Assembly (NCBI GenBank): GCA_007127105.1
Contig: SLAA01000073.1
Coordinates: 1-53,138 of the forward strand
DNA length: 53,138 bases
Direction of reading: 5' to 3'
From: Spirochaetales bacterium
GTDB taxonomy: Bacteria > Spirochaetota > Spirochaetia > DSM-27196 > SLAA01
Shown here: in pieces, positions 17,490 through 26,143 of the stretch
Numbering within the stretch: position 1 is the first letter of the stretch
Layout: each line of letters starts with the position of its first letter
The notes under the pieces: model-generated
What the model was told of the DNA's origin: nothing
The model's input: only the letters and a program-made list of their open reading frames with translations
The model's database searches: none
Made by a program: the position numbers and the translations under genes

Positions 17490-18743
17490 ATGGATCAAGG
17501 ACTCAAGGCCCTGCAGGAACGTGGCTTTCTGCAGCAGTGCACCGATATAGACGCAGTAACCGCAATGCTTGCCCAGGAAGCAACAAGCTTTTACGTTGGT
17601 TTTGACCCGACCGGCTCGAGCCTCCATGCGGGACATATGGTGCCTCTGTACGCCATGGTGCATCTTGCACGCGCCGGGCATAAGCCAATTGCACTTATAG
17701 GAGGTGGTACCGCTCGAATTGGGGATCCTTCTGGTAAGACCGAGATGCGACAGATGTTGACGGTTGAGCAGATACAGGCTAATGCCGCCTCAATCCGAAC
17801 TCAGATTGAGGCTTTTCTGGCCGGACAAGGCTGCGAAGCGACAATAGTAGATAACTCCGACTGGCTCGCCAACTTGAACTACATAGAGTTCCTGCGCGAT
17901 ATTGGACGTCACTTCTCGGTTAACCGAATGCTGTCTTTTGAAACCTACAAAATGCGGCTCGAGACCGGGCTGTCATTTATTGAGTTCAACTATCAGTTAC
18001 TGCAGTCATACGACTATCTGGTATTGAACCGTGACCATGACTGCCGTCTTCAGGTTGGTGGTGACGACCAATGGGGCAATATTGTTGCTGGGGTGGACCT
18101 TATTCGGCGGGTAAGCCGCAAGGAATGCTACGGGCTCACCTTTCCTCTGGTGACACGAGCCGACGGAAAGAAGATGGGGAAAACGGAGCAGGGCGCGGTG
18201 TTCCTGGATCCGCATATGTTCTCGGTCTATGACTTTTATCAGTACTGGCGCAATGTCCCGGATCCGGATGTTCGAAAGTTTCTTTACTTGTATACTTTTC
18301 TGCCCATTGAAGAGATTGAGGCGCTGTCGGCGCATGAGGGTCAGGAGTTGAATGCCGCCAAAAGTCGGCTCGCGTTTGAGCTCACTCGTCTTGTGCATGG
18401 TGAAGATGAAGCTACGCGGGCTGAGCAGGCTGCGGCTGCCGCATTTGGAGCCGGAGGCACAGGCGGTGGTGACAGATCGGGAATTCCTCGTACCGAGATT
18501 CCCCTATCTGAGCTTGAAGCTGGCATCCCTGTTCTTGATCTATTCCAGCGTTCCGGGCTATGTGCTTCGCGCTCAGATGCGCGGCGCCTTGTGGAACAGG
18601 GGGGTGCGCGGGTGAATGAGCAAAAGATAGAGAGTCTGGATGAACTCATTGGGGCCAGCAGACTGGAAAGAGAGTCCACAGGAGAGCCAGAGTTGCTGCT
18701 GCGGGCGGGCAAGAAGCGCTACCACCGGATTATTCCGGTGTAG
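17490..18743 (+). CDS. tyrS: Tyrosyl-tRNA synthetase
   Basis: 417 residues, bacterial TyrRS. VGFDPTGSSLHAGHMVPL contains the HIGH-like HAGH, IGGGTARIGDPSGKTEMR follows, and the KMSKS loop is KKMGKTEQ, an accepted variant. DQWGNIVAG and NRMLSFETYKMRLETG help form the tyrosine pocket. The last ~60 residues are an S4 RNA-binding domain (CASRSDARRLVEQGGARVNEQK). The region before it is Ala/Gly-rich. Its final codons form a GC-rich hairpin (18723-18740). It is convergent with rex, leaving only ten bases between the stops. Confidence 0.97.
   Translation: MDQGLKALQERGFLQQCTDIDAVTAMLAQEATSFYVGFDPTGSSLHAGHMVPLYAMVHLARAGHKPIALIGGGTARIGDPSGKTEMRQMLTVEQIQANAASIRTQIEAFLAGQGCEATIVDNSDWLANLNYIEFLRDIGRHFSVNRMLSFETYKMRLETGLSFIEFNYQLLQSYDYLVLNRDHDCRLQVGGDDQWGNIVAGVDLIRRVSRKECYGLTFPLVTRADGKKMGKTEQGAVFLDPHMFSVYDFYQYWRNVPDPDVRKFLYLYTFLPIEEIEALSAHEGQELNAAKSRLAFELTRLVHGEDEATRAEQAAAAAFGAGGTGGGDRSGIPRTEIPLSELEAGIPVLDLFQRSGLCASRSDARRLVEQGGARVNEQKIESLDELIGASRLERESTGEPELLLRAGKKRYHRIIPV
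18723..18740 (+). other. Hairpin at the tyrS 3' end
   Basis: CACCGGA, loop TTAT, TCCGGTG: a perfect 7-base-pair stem ending two bases before the tyrS stop codon. No T-run follows, so it is at best a partial terminator between convergent tyrS and rex. Confidence 0.35.
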
Positions 18744-18753
18744 CGCAGGTTTA

Positions 18754-19395
18754 TCAGGTCTGATTGAGCCGGAGCTTCATCCGCACGGAAAGCATAGCGT
18801 AACCGGAGCTGAGATCTTCTCGTTGTACAACGATATCTTCATCCAGTTTCAGCTTGGTGTTGGTGAAGTTCCAGATTGCATAGATCCCTGCCGAGGTTAG
18901 TTGTTCCGCGACGGTCTGTGCCACATCCGGGGGTACGGTCAAAATGGCCAGTTCTGAACCAAGCCGGGAGGCCTCCTGTGCAATATCGTTCATGGCAAAA
19001 ACGGGCACGCCATTAATGGTTCGGCCGATTTTTGCCGGGTCGCTGTCAAAGGCTGCTTGTATTCGCATTCCACGCTTCTTGAGCTCGTCGTAGCCCATGA
19101 GCGCTGAACCGAGGCTACCGGCCCCTACCACAATTGCACTGTGCTCCTTGTCCCACAGCAGAAACTCATGTATGCAGGTAATGAGCTGAGCGACCGGAAA
19201 GCCAATCCGTGGGCGACCAACTATTCCGGTAATGGCGAGATCCTTGCGTACCTGAATAGGTTCGAGTTCGAGTTCCTCAGCAATGATAGTTCCGGAAATG
19301 AACTCCTTCCCTTCTTTGTGTGCATTCTCAACTATCTGCAAATACAAAGGCAGGCGCTTGATGGTAGGTACACTTGCTAGTTTCTTGGTTTTCAT
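18754..19395 (-). CDS. rex: Redox-sensing transcriptional repressor Rex
   Basis: 213 residues, the normal Rex length. Rex senses the NADH/NAD+ ratio and represses fermentation and respiration genes when NADH is low. The N-terminal winged helix is seen as TIKRLPLYLQIVENA, ISGTIIAEELELEPIQVRKDLA and GIVGRPRIGFPV. The NAD-binding Rossmann motif is VVGAGSLGSALMGY, and FDSDPAKIG carries the adenosine-binding Asp. GIYAIWNFTNTKL near the C-terminus is also typical. ATG at 19395. It is divergent from the RNA methyltransferase gene, with 88 bases between starts. I found no clear Rex operator pair there. Confidence 0.95.
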   Translation of the reverse strand: MKTKKLASVPTIKRLPLYLQIVENAHKEGKEFISGTIIAEELELEPIQVRKDLAITGIVGRPRIGFPVAQLITCIHEFLLWDKEHSAIVVGAGSLGSALMGYDELKKRGMRIQAAFDSDPAKIGRTINGVPVFAMNDIAQEASRLGSELAILTVPPDVAQTVAEQLTSAGIYAIWNFTNTKLKLDEDIVVQREDLSSGYAMLSVRMKLRLNQT

Positions 19396-19446
19396 GAAAG
19401 CTCCCAGTCAATGATCTCGTCGTAGCATAGGCGGTCCGTACGATTG

Positions 19447-19476
19447 TTGTGCATATCTATAAATATAGGTTAGAAT
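19447..19476 (+). promoter_or_regulatory. Promoter giving a possibly leaderless mRNA for the RNA methyltransferase
   Basis: TTGTGC at 19447-19452, an 18-base spacer and TAGAAT at 19471-19476. The first transcribed base would fall at about 19483, next to the GTG start at 19484, which has no Shine-Dalgarno sequence. Confidence 0.5.
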
Positions 19477-19483
19477 ACTCCAA

Positions 19484-20677
19484 GTGAAGTCATCTCGTCA
19501 ATCACACAAGACAACATCAGTTCGCTATGAAGTAACGGCTCACGGCGCCGCCTTTGGAGGAGACGGGGTCGCGCGTGCACCGGACGGGAGAGTCGTCTTT
19601 GTTCCCATGCTTCTACCGGGAGAACGGGCCCTCGTTGATGTGGTAGAGTGCAAGTCGCGTTTCGACCGAGCACAAATAGTAGAGCTACACACTGCTGGAG
19701 AGGGTCGACGCGCCGCCCCCTGCCCCGTATACGAGAGTTGTGGCGGTTGTAATATGCAACATGCTGACATTGGCACGCAAAGAGAGATCAAGGCACGGGT
19801 GACCGCCGATCTTGACCGGCGGATCGGGGCCTTTTCATACGAAACTGACTTAGACGCGACCGGGCCCCAAATTGTGGGTGGCGCGGAGTTTGGATACCGA
19901 AATCGGGTAAGGCTTCACTCAGCCGGTCCTGCTGGTTATGGCTTTCGGGCGCGGAGTTCTCACGATATCGTTCCCATATCCTTCTGTCCCATAGCAGCCC
20001 CCGAGGTTAATGAGCTTCTCCGCGAACTAACTGTTGTCGAGCAGGGTAGTCTTGAGACAGGTCAAACCGAACTCCAACCCGCCGAGCTCTCGGTGTATGG
20101 CGCCCAAGGTCGGGTCTTTCGGGCCGGGACTGCCTCGGTCGAGGTGTTGGGCTTTGAGTTCACCTTTCCGGTTGACGGTTTCTTCCAAAGCAACCTTGAA
20201 ATGACCGAGATGCTGATACAAGAGGAGATACTGAGCCTGGAGGGTTCTCACGCTCTGGACCTGTACGCCGGTTGTGGAGTGTTTACTCGATTCCTTGCCG
20301 GAAGGTTCGCCTCAGTTACCGCGGTTGAGAGTCACCCCGGCTCGGTCGCAGCACAAAGGTCAAACCTTGCCGATCAGCAGTCCGTTAAGAGCGTAGAGGC
20401 CCGTGTGGAAGACTGGTGTCGGAGGGAAGGGCTCGGGGGTAGCTACGATGTAGCGGTGCTTGACCCACCACGGGCGGGCTTATCGGGTACGGTGCAGCAG
20501 TATCTTGCAAACGCGGACATCAAGCGCTTGCTTTATGTTTCCTGCGATCCGGCAACCTCGGCTCGTGATGTGGGAGCGCTCGTTCGTGGCGGGTATCGCC
20601 TGCGGTCTCGACGCATTTTTGATTTTTATCCGCAAAGCTCGCATATTGAGACTGTGACAGTTCTTCAACGGGAGTAG
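19484..20677 (+). CDS. 23S rRNA (uracil-5-)-methyltransferase, RlmC/RlmD/TrmA family
   Basis: 397 residues. An N-terminal TRAM-like OB domain (GAAFGGDGVARAPDGRVVFVP) is followed by an iron-sulfur cluster site with clustered cysteines in PCPVYESCGGCNMQH. The C-terminal Rossmann methyltransferase has ALDLYAGCGVFTRFLA, the catalytic LDPPRAGLS, and YVSCDPATSARD with the nucleophilic Cys. It makes 5-methyluridine in RNA using S-adenosylmethionine. Whether the target is U747, U1939 or tRNA U54 cannot be read directly. GTG start at 19484 with only a -10 element immediately before it. It lies five bases before the next gene. Confidence 0.9.
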   Translation: MKSSRQSHKTTSVRYEVTAHGAAFGGDGVARAPDGRVVFVPMLLPGERALVDVVECKSRFDRAQIVELHTAGEGRRAAPCPVYESCGGCNMQHADIGTQREIKARVTADLDRRIGAFSYETDLDATGPQIVGGAEFGYRNRVRLHSAGPAGYGFRARSSHDIVPISFCPIAAPEVNELLRELTVVEQGSLETGQTELQPAELSVYGAQGRVFRAGTASVEVLGFEFTFPVDGFFQSNLEMTEMLIQEEILSLEGSHALDLYAGCGVFTRFLAGRFASVTAVESHPGSVAAQRSNLADQQSVKSVEARVEDWCRREGLGGSYDVAVLDPPRAGLSGTVQQYLANADIKRLLYVSCDPATSARDVGALVRGGYRLRSRRIFDFYPQSSHIETVTVLQRE

Positions 20678-20682
20678 AACAA

Positions 20683-22500
20683 ATGGTAGCGGGCGCTTCA
20701 GGTAGAGTATCCATCAGTTCACGGTGGCTCGTATGCGTTCTCTTTCTTGGAACACTTTTCCTGACTACATCCTATGTTTATGGTCTGGAGCGCAGCAGTG
20801 CGGTCGATGCACATACGCGTCGCGTTTTTGGTGGACTGGTGCGAGGAGGGCCGGTATTTTCCCCCTCCGGAAGCTGGTACCTCAGCGCCGAGGATCGGTA
20901 TCTCTACCGGCTCGAGCCAGGCAGTCTCGGCACGGTGCATCGCGTTCCGCTACCGGGACGCCCTACAGACGCATTGACCGTGGCACCCTGGGGTACGGTG
21001 TATGTCGGGCTGGAGAACGGTGGTGTGATAGCAATCTCGGAGTCGGGGCGAGTGGTGTTTCGCATTCGGCCCGAGTACCACCGTGCGCTGCCTTTTGCGA
21101 TTGGTGCTGACGGCGAACTGGTGCTTAGCTACCCTGAGTCACGGGTGCTGAGAGCCTATGCCCCTTCCGGTGTGCTCTTGTGGAGTATAGTGCTTTCCGA
21201 TGTGCCAGTTCTTCCGGCGGTTATAACCTCACACGGCGACATTGTTGTTGTGACTGCAGACCGGCTCCTGCAGAGAATTTCTCCGGGAGGGGCGAGGCAC
21301 AGACCTGTAGAGCTTGATGCGTTGCCCACGGTGCTACTCGCCCCGATGGGGCTCCCCGCCTCACTGGGAAGCACGAATTCGAGACCTGACGTCCTGGCGG
21401 TGGTCGGAGACAGGCTGGTACTCGTGGATAGGGACGGTCAAGCGAACACGATACTCAGACTTGAATGGAGTGATCTGCTGGAGCTGCAACAGCTTGATGC
21501 GAACTCATTTCTTGGTCTAAGGAGGGGCGGTCAGGCCGTCTACATATCATGGCAGCAGCAACTCACGCTTGCCGAGAATGCCGCCTGGATGAGCTCCGTC
21601 GCGGGAGCGCCACTGCTGGGTCTCCGCAACGGAGGGCTTTCGCTGTTTTCGCCGGTACACGGGATCCGAACCCGTGCTCCCATTGAGGAAGCTGGCGGAT
21701 TTATAGGTGGAACTCAAGCCCACGGGCATGTTCTGATGGCGGCGGAGAACTGGGGAGTCTACGGAGTCAGGGTAGGCGTAGAGGGCTTTCGCTCCAGCCA
21801 GAGAGGAGGAGCGCAAGGTGCTGACGCAGGCTGGACTGCGCCGCGGGGTAACTACGCCGCACAGGGCAGACCTCATGGGGTTGTTTTCCGGCGAGAGGGA
21901 CCAGCTGAGTGGCGCGCAATTCCTGACTTTCTGTACCTGGAAGACATACTCCGTGGTGAGTCGAGTGCCGGTAGGCGCGAGCTGCTGAAGGAGTTGGAAC
22001 GGCGCTACCAGCCCGGGCGAGCAGGGTCGGATATTGCGTATCTAAGGCACCTTCTTGAAAGTCTTGGAGGAGAAGCCTATTTCAGCCCTATTCGTCGCGA
22101 TAGCATGATTCGAAACGACTTTCCGTGGGCGAGAGCCGAGGCGGTGCGCATAATGGGGAAACGGCCCGACACGAGAACCCGGAACTTCCTGTTGCGTCTT
22201 GGCGCGGTGGAGCGCAACCGCGAGGTGCGGGTCGCTATTCTTGAGCAGCTCCTGCAGCTTGGGCATGATCCGGAACTCGGTGGCGCTCACCTCGCCCTGA
22301 GGTATCTGAAGGAGGAGGCTGGGCCTCGGCCCTACGAGCCCCTGGCAACTGCGGCTCTGAGCGCCTTACGGTCGCTGCGCAGCATTGAAGGTGAGAAGCT
22401 GGATCCCTTGTTACGTGAAGCCTATAGAGTAGTATCAGAGCAGAACTTCTCGCGAGAACTACGGGAAGACTCGCTTCGTCGTGCGCGTGAGATTGAATAA
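20683..22500 (+). CDS. Exported beta-propeller protein with C-terminal helical repeats
   Basis: 605 residues. A signal-peptide-like segment lies at ~14-34 (WLVCVLFLGTLFLTTSYVYG). Residues ~40-400 show repeated beta-strand blades of the PQQ/WD kind: GGPVFSPSGSWYLSAEDRYLY, APWGTVYVGLENGGVIAIS, AIGADGELVLSYPESR and ITSHGDIVVVTADR. The final ~190 residues are helical with HEAT-like character (AVERNREVRVAILEQLLQLG). I do not recognise a named family. It is probably a periplasmic scaffold. It begins five bases after the methyltransferase stop with GGGAGTAG as ribosome site, and is followed by the P83/100 gene. Function unknown. Confidence 0.72.
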   Translation: MVAGASGRVSISSRWLVCVLFLGTLFLTTSYVYGLERSSAVDAHTRRVFGGLVRGGPVFSPSGSWYLSAEDRYLYRLEPGSLGTVHRVPLPGRPTDALTVAPWGTVYVGLENGGVIAISESGRVVFRIRPEYHRALPFAIGADGELVLSYPESRVLRAYAPSGVLLWSIVLSDVPVLPAVITSHGDIVVVTADRLLQRISPGGARHRPVELDALPTVLLAPMGLPASLGSTNSRPDVLAVVGDRLVLVDRDGQANTILRLEWSDLLELQQLDANSFLGLRRGGQAVYISWQQQLTLAENAAWMSSVAGAPLLGLRNGGLSLFSPVHGIRTRAPIEEAGGFIGGTQAHGHVLMAAENWGVYGVRVGVEGFRSSQRGGAQGADAGWTAPRGNYAAQGRPHGVVFRREGPAEWRAIPDFLYLEDILRGESSAGRRELLKELERRYQPGRAGSDIAYLRHLLESLGGEAYFSPIRRDSMIRNDFPWARAEAVRIMGKRPDTRTRNFLLRLGAVERNREVRVAILEQLLQLGHDPELGGAHLALRYLKEEAGPRPYEPLATAALSALRSLRSIEGEKLDPLLREAYRVVSEQNFSRELREDSLRRAREIE

Positions 22501-22541
22501 TCCGGTACTGGCTCTTATACTAAGGATGAGGGGTACTGGTT

Positions 22542-24068
22542 GTGAAAAAACTCATACTTGTCTGGTTAATGTGCGCTCCGCTTAGCCTCCTGGCCTTAGA
22601 CGTGGCGCGCGAGGAACTTTCACCCTATATAGACACCGCAATTGAGTTTCAGAACTATGAGGGGCCTCGTGAAGTCATTCAGACGCTTGAGGAAATACGA
22701 GGTATCGGGGCCTTTATCGGCGCACAGTTTGTGCCCGAGCCAGCCACCTTTAGCTACTTTGGGCGCTATACCGTTATTCATGCGGTAGATCCTACAATCG
22801 ATGTTGGACTTGATGCAGACATCATGCTGCTTGCCGAGGACGCTCGCGTCGACCACATTAATAATCTGCGAACCATCCTCTCGGCCTACTTAGAGACCGC
22901 TTACGACTACAGTCTCGCCGATTCCAGGTTACTGGCCGAGTACATTACCATTTACAACGCAGTGTTTCGCCGCAATCTTGAGTTCTTTCAAGGGCGATAC
23001 AAGCCGGTTGTGCTTCAGCACCTCAGTGAGGAAAACGTTGGCCTTTCGGTGCTGTACTCCGACTGGCCGGGCGGCACCGAAATGGTTATACCTCTGCGCG
23101 ACGGTGCAGGGCCGGGTCGTCTTGACGCGGTTGGCCCACGAGAGCTTCTGGAACCGGAGGTCATTGCATCGCTCCGAGATCGTCCAGACATGGGGATAGA
23201 TACTCGACGTGATATGGTGGATCTGCTTGAACGTGTTATTGACGAGGTGGTTGCCGAAATTGAGGTTGAGCGCGCAGAACTCGAGGCCGAGGTCGAGGAG
23301 CTCGCCGAACGTGAGCGCGTGACCCCCGATGAGTTGACGCCTGAGGAACGTGAAGAGATTGTTACTCAACGCGAGGATGTAGAACGCAGACAGGCCGAGC
23401 TGGCGGAACGTGAAGAAGCAGTAGAAGATCTTACCGAAGATGTTCGCAGACTCCGGGACGAGTTGGCGGAAGACATAGAAACGGTGTTGGACCGCGAGGA
23501 AGACGAGGCGGTAGCCGCAGTTCCGGACGAACAACCTGATCCGGAGGTGGTCGAGGAACCGACCGAGGAACCGGCACCGGAGGCTAGAGCGCCTGAGCCG
23601 GTACGCACCGTCTATATGCTGGTGCGCCGGGAGAATGGGGTGGTGGTTGGCAGGCTCGCACGAGTAGATGCGGCAACCGGGGAAGAGACCCACAGGTCGT
23701 CCTTAGATACGGTGTACGGACGGCGTTTTCTGGAGCTTGAAGGCAACTACATACTTATTGCCGATGATGCCGGAACACCGCGGCTCACCCAGGTAGATAC
23801 CGACTCACTTGAGCCGATTGTGTTCGGTGACCAGGAGATTGCGGCGGGTTCCATGCTGACGACCAGCGGCGGGGCCGTGTTCGCAGTGATGCGCGAGGGC
23901 AATGCATGGTATCTTGGGAGATTCACTGCGGGACTTGAGTTGCTTGAGCGTTCGAGCGTTGCTGTTGACCCAGACACCTACATTCATTTCTCCGGGCCAC
24001 GAGTTTATGTACAGGCAACCGACGGCACTGTCCGGCCGCTTAACCAAACCAACATGACCACGGAGTAA
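22542..24068 (+). CDS. P83/100 family spirochaetal antigen
   Basis: 508 residues. A cleavable signal peptide (KKLILVWLMCAPLSLLALDVA) is followed by the P83/100 core: GRYTVIHAVDPTIDVGLDAD, VDHINNLRTILSAYLE, YITIYNAVFRRN and ENVGLSVLYSDWPGGTEMVIPL. Residues ~225-320 form a highly charged Glu/Arg coiled coil, then a Pro/Glu-rich linker (EEPTEEPAPEARAPEP). A beta-rich C-terminal domain (~350-500) follows. The family is known from Borrelia and Treponema as a major immunogen associated with the protoplasmic cylinder or periplasm; its role is unclear. GTG start at 22542. It lies two bases before pyrBI. Confidence 0.88.
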   Translation: MKKLILVWLMCAPLSLLALDVAREELSPYIDTAIEFQNYEGPREVIQTLEEIRGIGAFIGAQFVPEPATFSYFGRYTVIHAVDPTIDVGLDADIMLLAEDARVDHINNLRTILSAYLETAYDYSLADSRLLAEYITIYNAVFRRNLEFFQGRYKPVVLQHLSEENVGLSVLYSDWPGGTEMVIPLRDGAGPGRLDAVGPRELLEPEVIASLRDRPDMGIDTRRDMVDLLERVIDEVVAEIEVERAELEAEVEELAERERVTPDELTPEEREEIVTQREDVERRQAELAEREEAVEDLTEDVRRLRDELAEDIETVLDREEDEAVAAVPDEQPDPEVVEEPTEEPAPEARAPEPVRTVYMLVRRENGVVVGRLARVDAATGEETHRSSLDTVYGRRFLELEGNYILIADDAGTPRLTQVDTDSLEPIVFGDQEIAAGSMLTTSGGAVFAVMREGNAWYLGRFTAGLELLERSSVAVDPDTYIHFSGPRVYVQATDGTVRPLNQTNMTTE

Positions 24069-24070
24069 CA

Positions 24071-25639
24071 ATGAAAGACTCGCCTTTTCTCGGTCGCACC
24101 ATCCAGGTGGTGCAGGATCTTTCGGTCGACGAGCAAGTCTACCTGTATGAGAAGACCCGAAGGCTAAAACACGCGCTTCAGAATCATGAGCCCACAGAGG
24201 AGTTCCGGCTTGAACGGAGCGATGGTGCCCTGTATCTCCTGTTTATGGAGGACTCCACCAGGACAAAGGAGTCATTTCGCAACGCTGCAAAGTTCCACGG
24301 GCTACGGGTAAATGACTTCACTGCTGGCAGTTCCTCTTTCAACAAAAAAGAGAGCATTACCGATACAATACGAATGCTGACAGGCTACGCCGATACCTCA
24401 ATCTTTGTGGTGCGCACCAAGCTGGAAGGCGTGTGCCGCTGGCTGGAGTCCTCAATCGGCGAGTATGCTCGGTCGGCCGGGCTGTGTCAGCCCGCGTTTA
24501 TCAACGCTGGTGACGGGCGGCACGAACACCCGACTCAGGAGTTCCTGGACGAGTTTAGTTTTCTGGAGCAAAAGAACTGGAGTCGGTCGCATCTGCATCT
24601 GGCGTTGGTTGGTGACTTATTCCACGGCCGAACAGTTCATTCAAAGGTGAATGGCTTGAAGGTGTTTCATGAGGTCGAGGTCGACCTAGTCGCTCCACCT
24701 GAGCTTGAAATGCCTCCCTACTACGTTTCGCGGATGCGTGACAATGGGTTTCAGGTACGTGTGTTTGGCTCAATTGATGAGTATCTGTCGCAGCCAAAGG
24801 TTGCATCCACCTGGTATTTTACAAGGTTGCAACTTGAACGTATGGGGGAGCGGTTGCGGGACAAGGCTGAGACCCTCCGTGCGGCCGTTACCTTTGTAAA
24901 GCCTGACCTCAACAGGCTGCCCGAGAACACCAAGTTCTTCCACCCACTACCTCGTCATAGAGAGACACCGGTTATTCCGACCTTTCTTGACTCACTTCCG
25001 GTGAATGGTTGGGATAGACAGTCCATGAACGGTTACTACACAAGGATTATTGAGATTGCCATGGTTGGTGGACGACTGGGTTCGGATTTTGAGGGGGAAG
25101 CTCGGCAGATTCCGGAGTTTCCGGACGACTTCATTGAATCGGCGAGTATTGTTCAGCGAAATAAACCGGAGTACAAGATTGGAATCAAACCGGTCGAGAC
25201 CGGAATCGTCATTGATCATATTGGTACAGGGAAAAGCCCGCAGCAGATTTTTGATCACATTTCCAAAATTCGTGAGATTCTCCATCTCAATTGTGTGAGT
25301 TCGCATGGGGTCTTTCAGTCGCTGCGTACGAAGCACCATAAGGGAATCATCTCCGTGCCGGATTTCAAGGATCTCGATGCGCCTCAGATGAAGATGCTCG
25401 GTGCTATTGCGCCGGGATGTACCATAAACAAGATCATGAACGAGCGGGTAGTGGAGAAGTTCCGTCTGCGAATGCCACCCCGGGTGTACAATTTGCCGGG
25501 GATCGGCTGTAAGAACGAAGACTGTGTGTCACATACCTCACATGGTGAACCGGTTGTTCCGGAGTTCTATAGGGCTGAGAATGAGTTATTCACCTGCCGC
25601 TACTGCGAGCATCCGCATCGTTTTTCCGAGATTTGGTAG
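24071..25639 (+). CDS. pyrBI: Aspartate carbamoyltransferase, fused catalytic and regulatory chains
   Basis: 522 residues, a PyrB-PyrI fusion as known in Thermotoga and treponemes. The catalytic part (~1-340) has the carbamoyl-phosphate loop MEDSTRTKESFRNAA, the Lys-containing SSSFNKKESITDT, HEHPTQEFLDEF, ALVGDLFHGRTVHS and the FFHPLPRHRETPVIP loop. The regulatory part (~365-522) has the nucleotide-binding region GIVIDHIGTGKS. A zinc site of four Cys follows, in GCKNEDCVSH and CRYCEHPH. The reaction is the first committed step of pyrimidine synthesis. Fusion fixes a 1:1 chain ratio. SD-like GGAGTAAC precedes the ATG. No other pyr gene is adjacent. Confidence 0.95.
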   Translation: MKDSPFLGRTIQVVQDLSVDEQVYLYEKTRRLKHALQNHEPTEEFRLERSDGALYLLFMEDSTRTKESFRNAAKFHGLRVNDFTAGSSSFNKKESITDTIRMLTGYADTSIFVVRTKLEGVCRWLESSIGEYARSAGLCQPAFINAGDGRHEHPTQEFLDEFSFLEQKNWSRSHLHLALVGDLFHGRTVHSKVNGLKVFHEVEVDLVAPPELEMPPYYVSRMRDNGFQVRVFGSIDEYLSQPKVASTWYFTRLQLERMGERLRDKAETLRAAVTFVKPDLNRLPENTKFFHPLPRHRETPVIPTFLDSLPVNGWDRQSMNGYYTRIIEIAMVGGRLGSDFEGEARQIPEFPDDFIESASIVQRNKPEYKIGIKPVETGIVIDHIGTGKSPQQIFDHISKIREILHLNCVSSHGVFQSLRTKHHKGIISVPDFKDLDAPQMKMLGAIAPGCTINKIMNERVVEKFRLRMPPRVYNLPGIGCKNEDCVSHTSHGEPVVPEFYRAENELFTCRYCEHPHRFSEIW

Positions 25640-25644
25640 GGTGT

Positions 25645-25664
25645 GGCGACGCGCTATCGTCGCC
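25645..25664. other. Hairpin between convergent pyrBI and the ParB-like gene
   Basis: GGCGACG, 6-base loop, CGTCGCC: a perfect 7-base-pair stem that also covers the stop of the ParB-like gene. No T-run on either side, so the terminator function is doubtful. Confidence 0.35.
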
Positions 25665-26043
25665 TGAAAACCCTAAGTATCAGATTTCGGATGAATCGGA
25701 AGAAACGAACGATAACACCGGGGTTCTTGAGCTTTTCGAGCCGTAAGTAGGCCTCCGCGAGCTCGTCGGTTGTGAGACTTTTCCGTTGGGTGTTTTCGTC
25801 GATCTCCATTTCTATCTGTGAAACTTCGTCATGCTGGTCAACAATCCGCGCGGTTATGGTGTTCCACCCGAGCTGACGAGCCGCTTCAAAGCGACGGTGT
25901 CCAGCAATGAGTATGTTGTCGCTGGTAATGACGATAGGGTTCATGAGACCGTGCTGCTTCAGACTCTGCTTGAGCGAACTCAGGTCTCCCAAGTCCTTTC
26001 TAATGCGCTTTCTAATGATGATGGAGTCGATCTTAACCTGCAC
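25654..26043 (-). CDS. Stand-alone ParB-like N-domain protein with amphipathic tail
   Basis: 129 residues. Residues ~1-85 resemble the ParB/Srx N-terminal domain: DLSSLKQSLKQHGLMNPIVI, then the ParB nucleotide-pocket motif GHRRFEAARQLGW, and IEMEIDENTQRKSL. It lacks the helix-turn-helix DNA-binding domain and dimerisation domain of true ParB. The last ~25 residues are basic and hydrophobic (VIVRFFRFIRNLILRVFRRR), fitting a membrane-binding amphipathic helix. No parA, parS array or terC-type genes are seen. GTG start at 26043 after GGGAG. It lies downstream of the penicillin-binding protein gene on the same strand. Function unknown; a CTP- or ATP-binding membrane-associated protein is possible. 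Confidence 0.8.
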   Translation of the reverse strand: MQVKIDSIIIRKRIRKDLGDLSSLKQSLKQHGLMNPIVITSDNILIAGHRRFEAARQLGWNTITARIVDQHDEVSQIEMEIDENTQRKSLTTDELAEAYLRLEKLKNPGVIVRFFRFIRNLILRVFRRR

Positions 26044-26143
26044 ATCTTACTCCCGGCCGTTGCCACACCGTCGGCCCTGCTGCTTCTCTACCTTGGCGAT
26101 CAGTACCACTGACGATTCTCTCGCAGCGGCACTGTAATCCACG

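Noticed and set aside
19457-19468. CTATAAATATAG near-palindrome between rex and the methyltransferase as a Rex operator
   Set aside because: It is not a true inverted repeat and lacks the TTGTGA/TCACAA-type arms of Rex sites.
22929-23693. 254-residue minus-strand open frame
   Set aside because: Antisense to the coiled-coil part of the P83/100 gene; the open frame follows from Glu-rich codons on the other strand.
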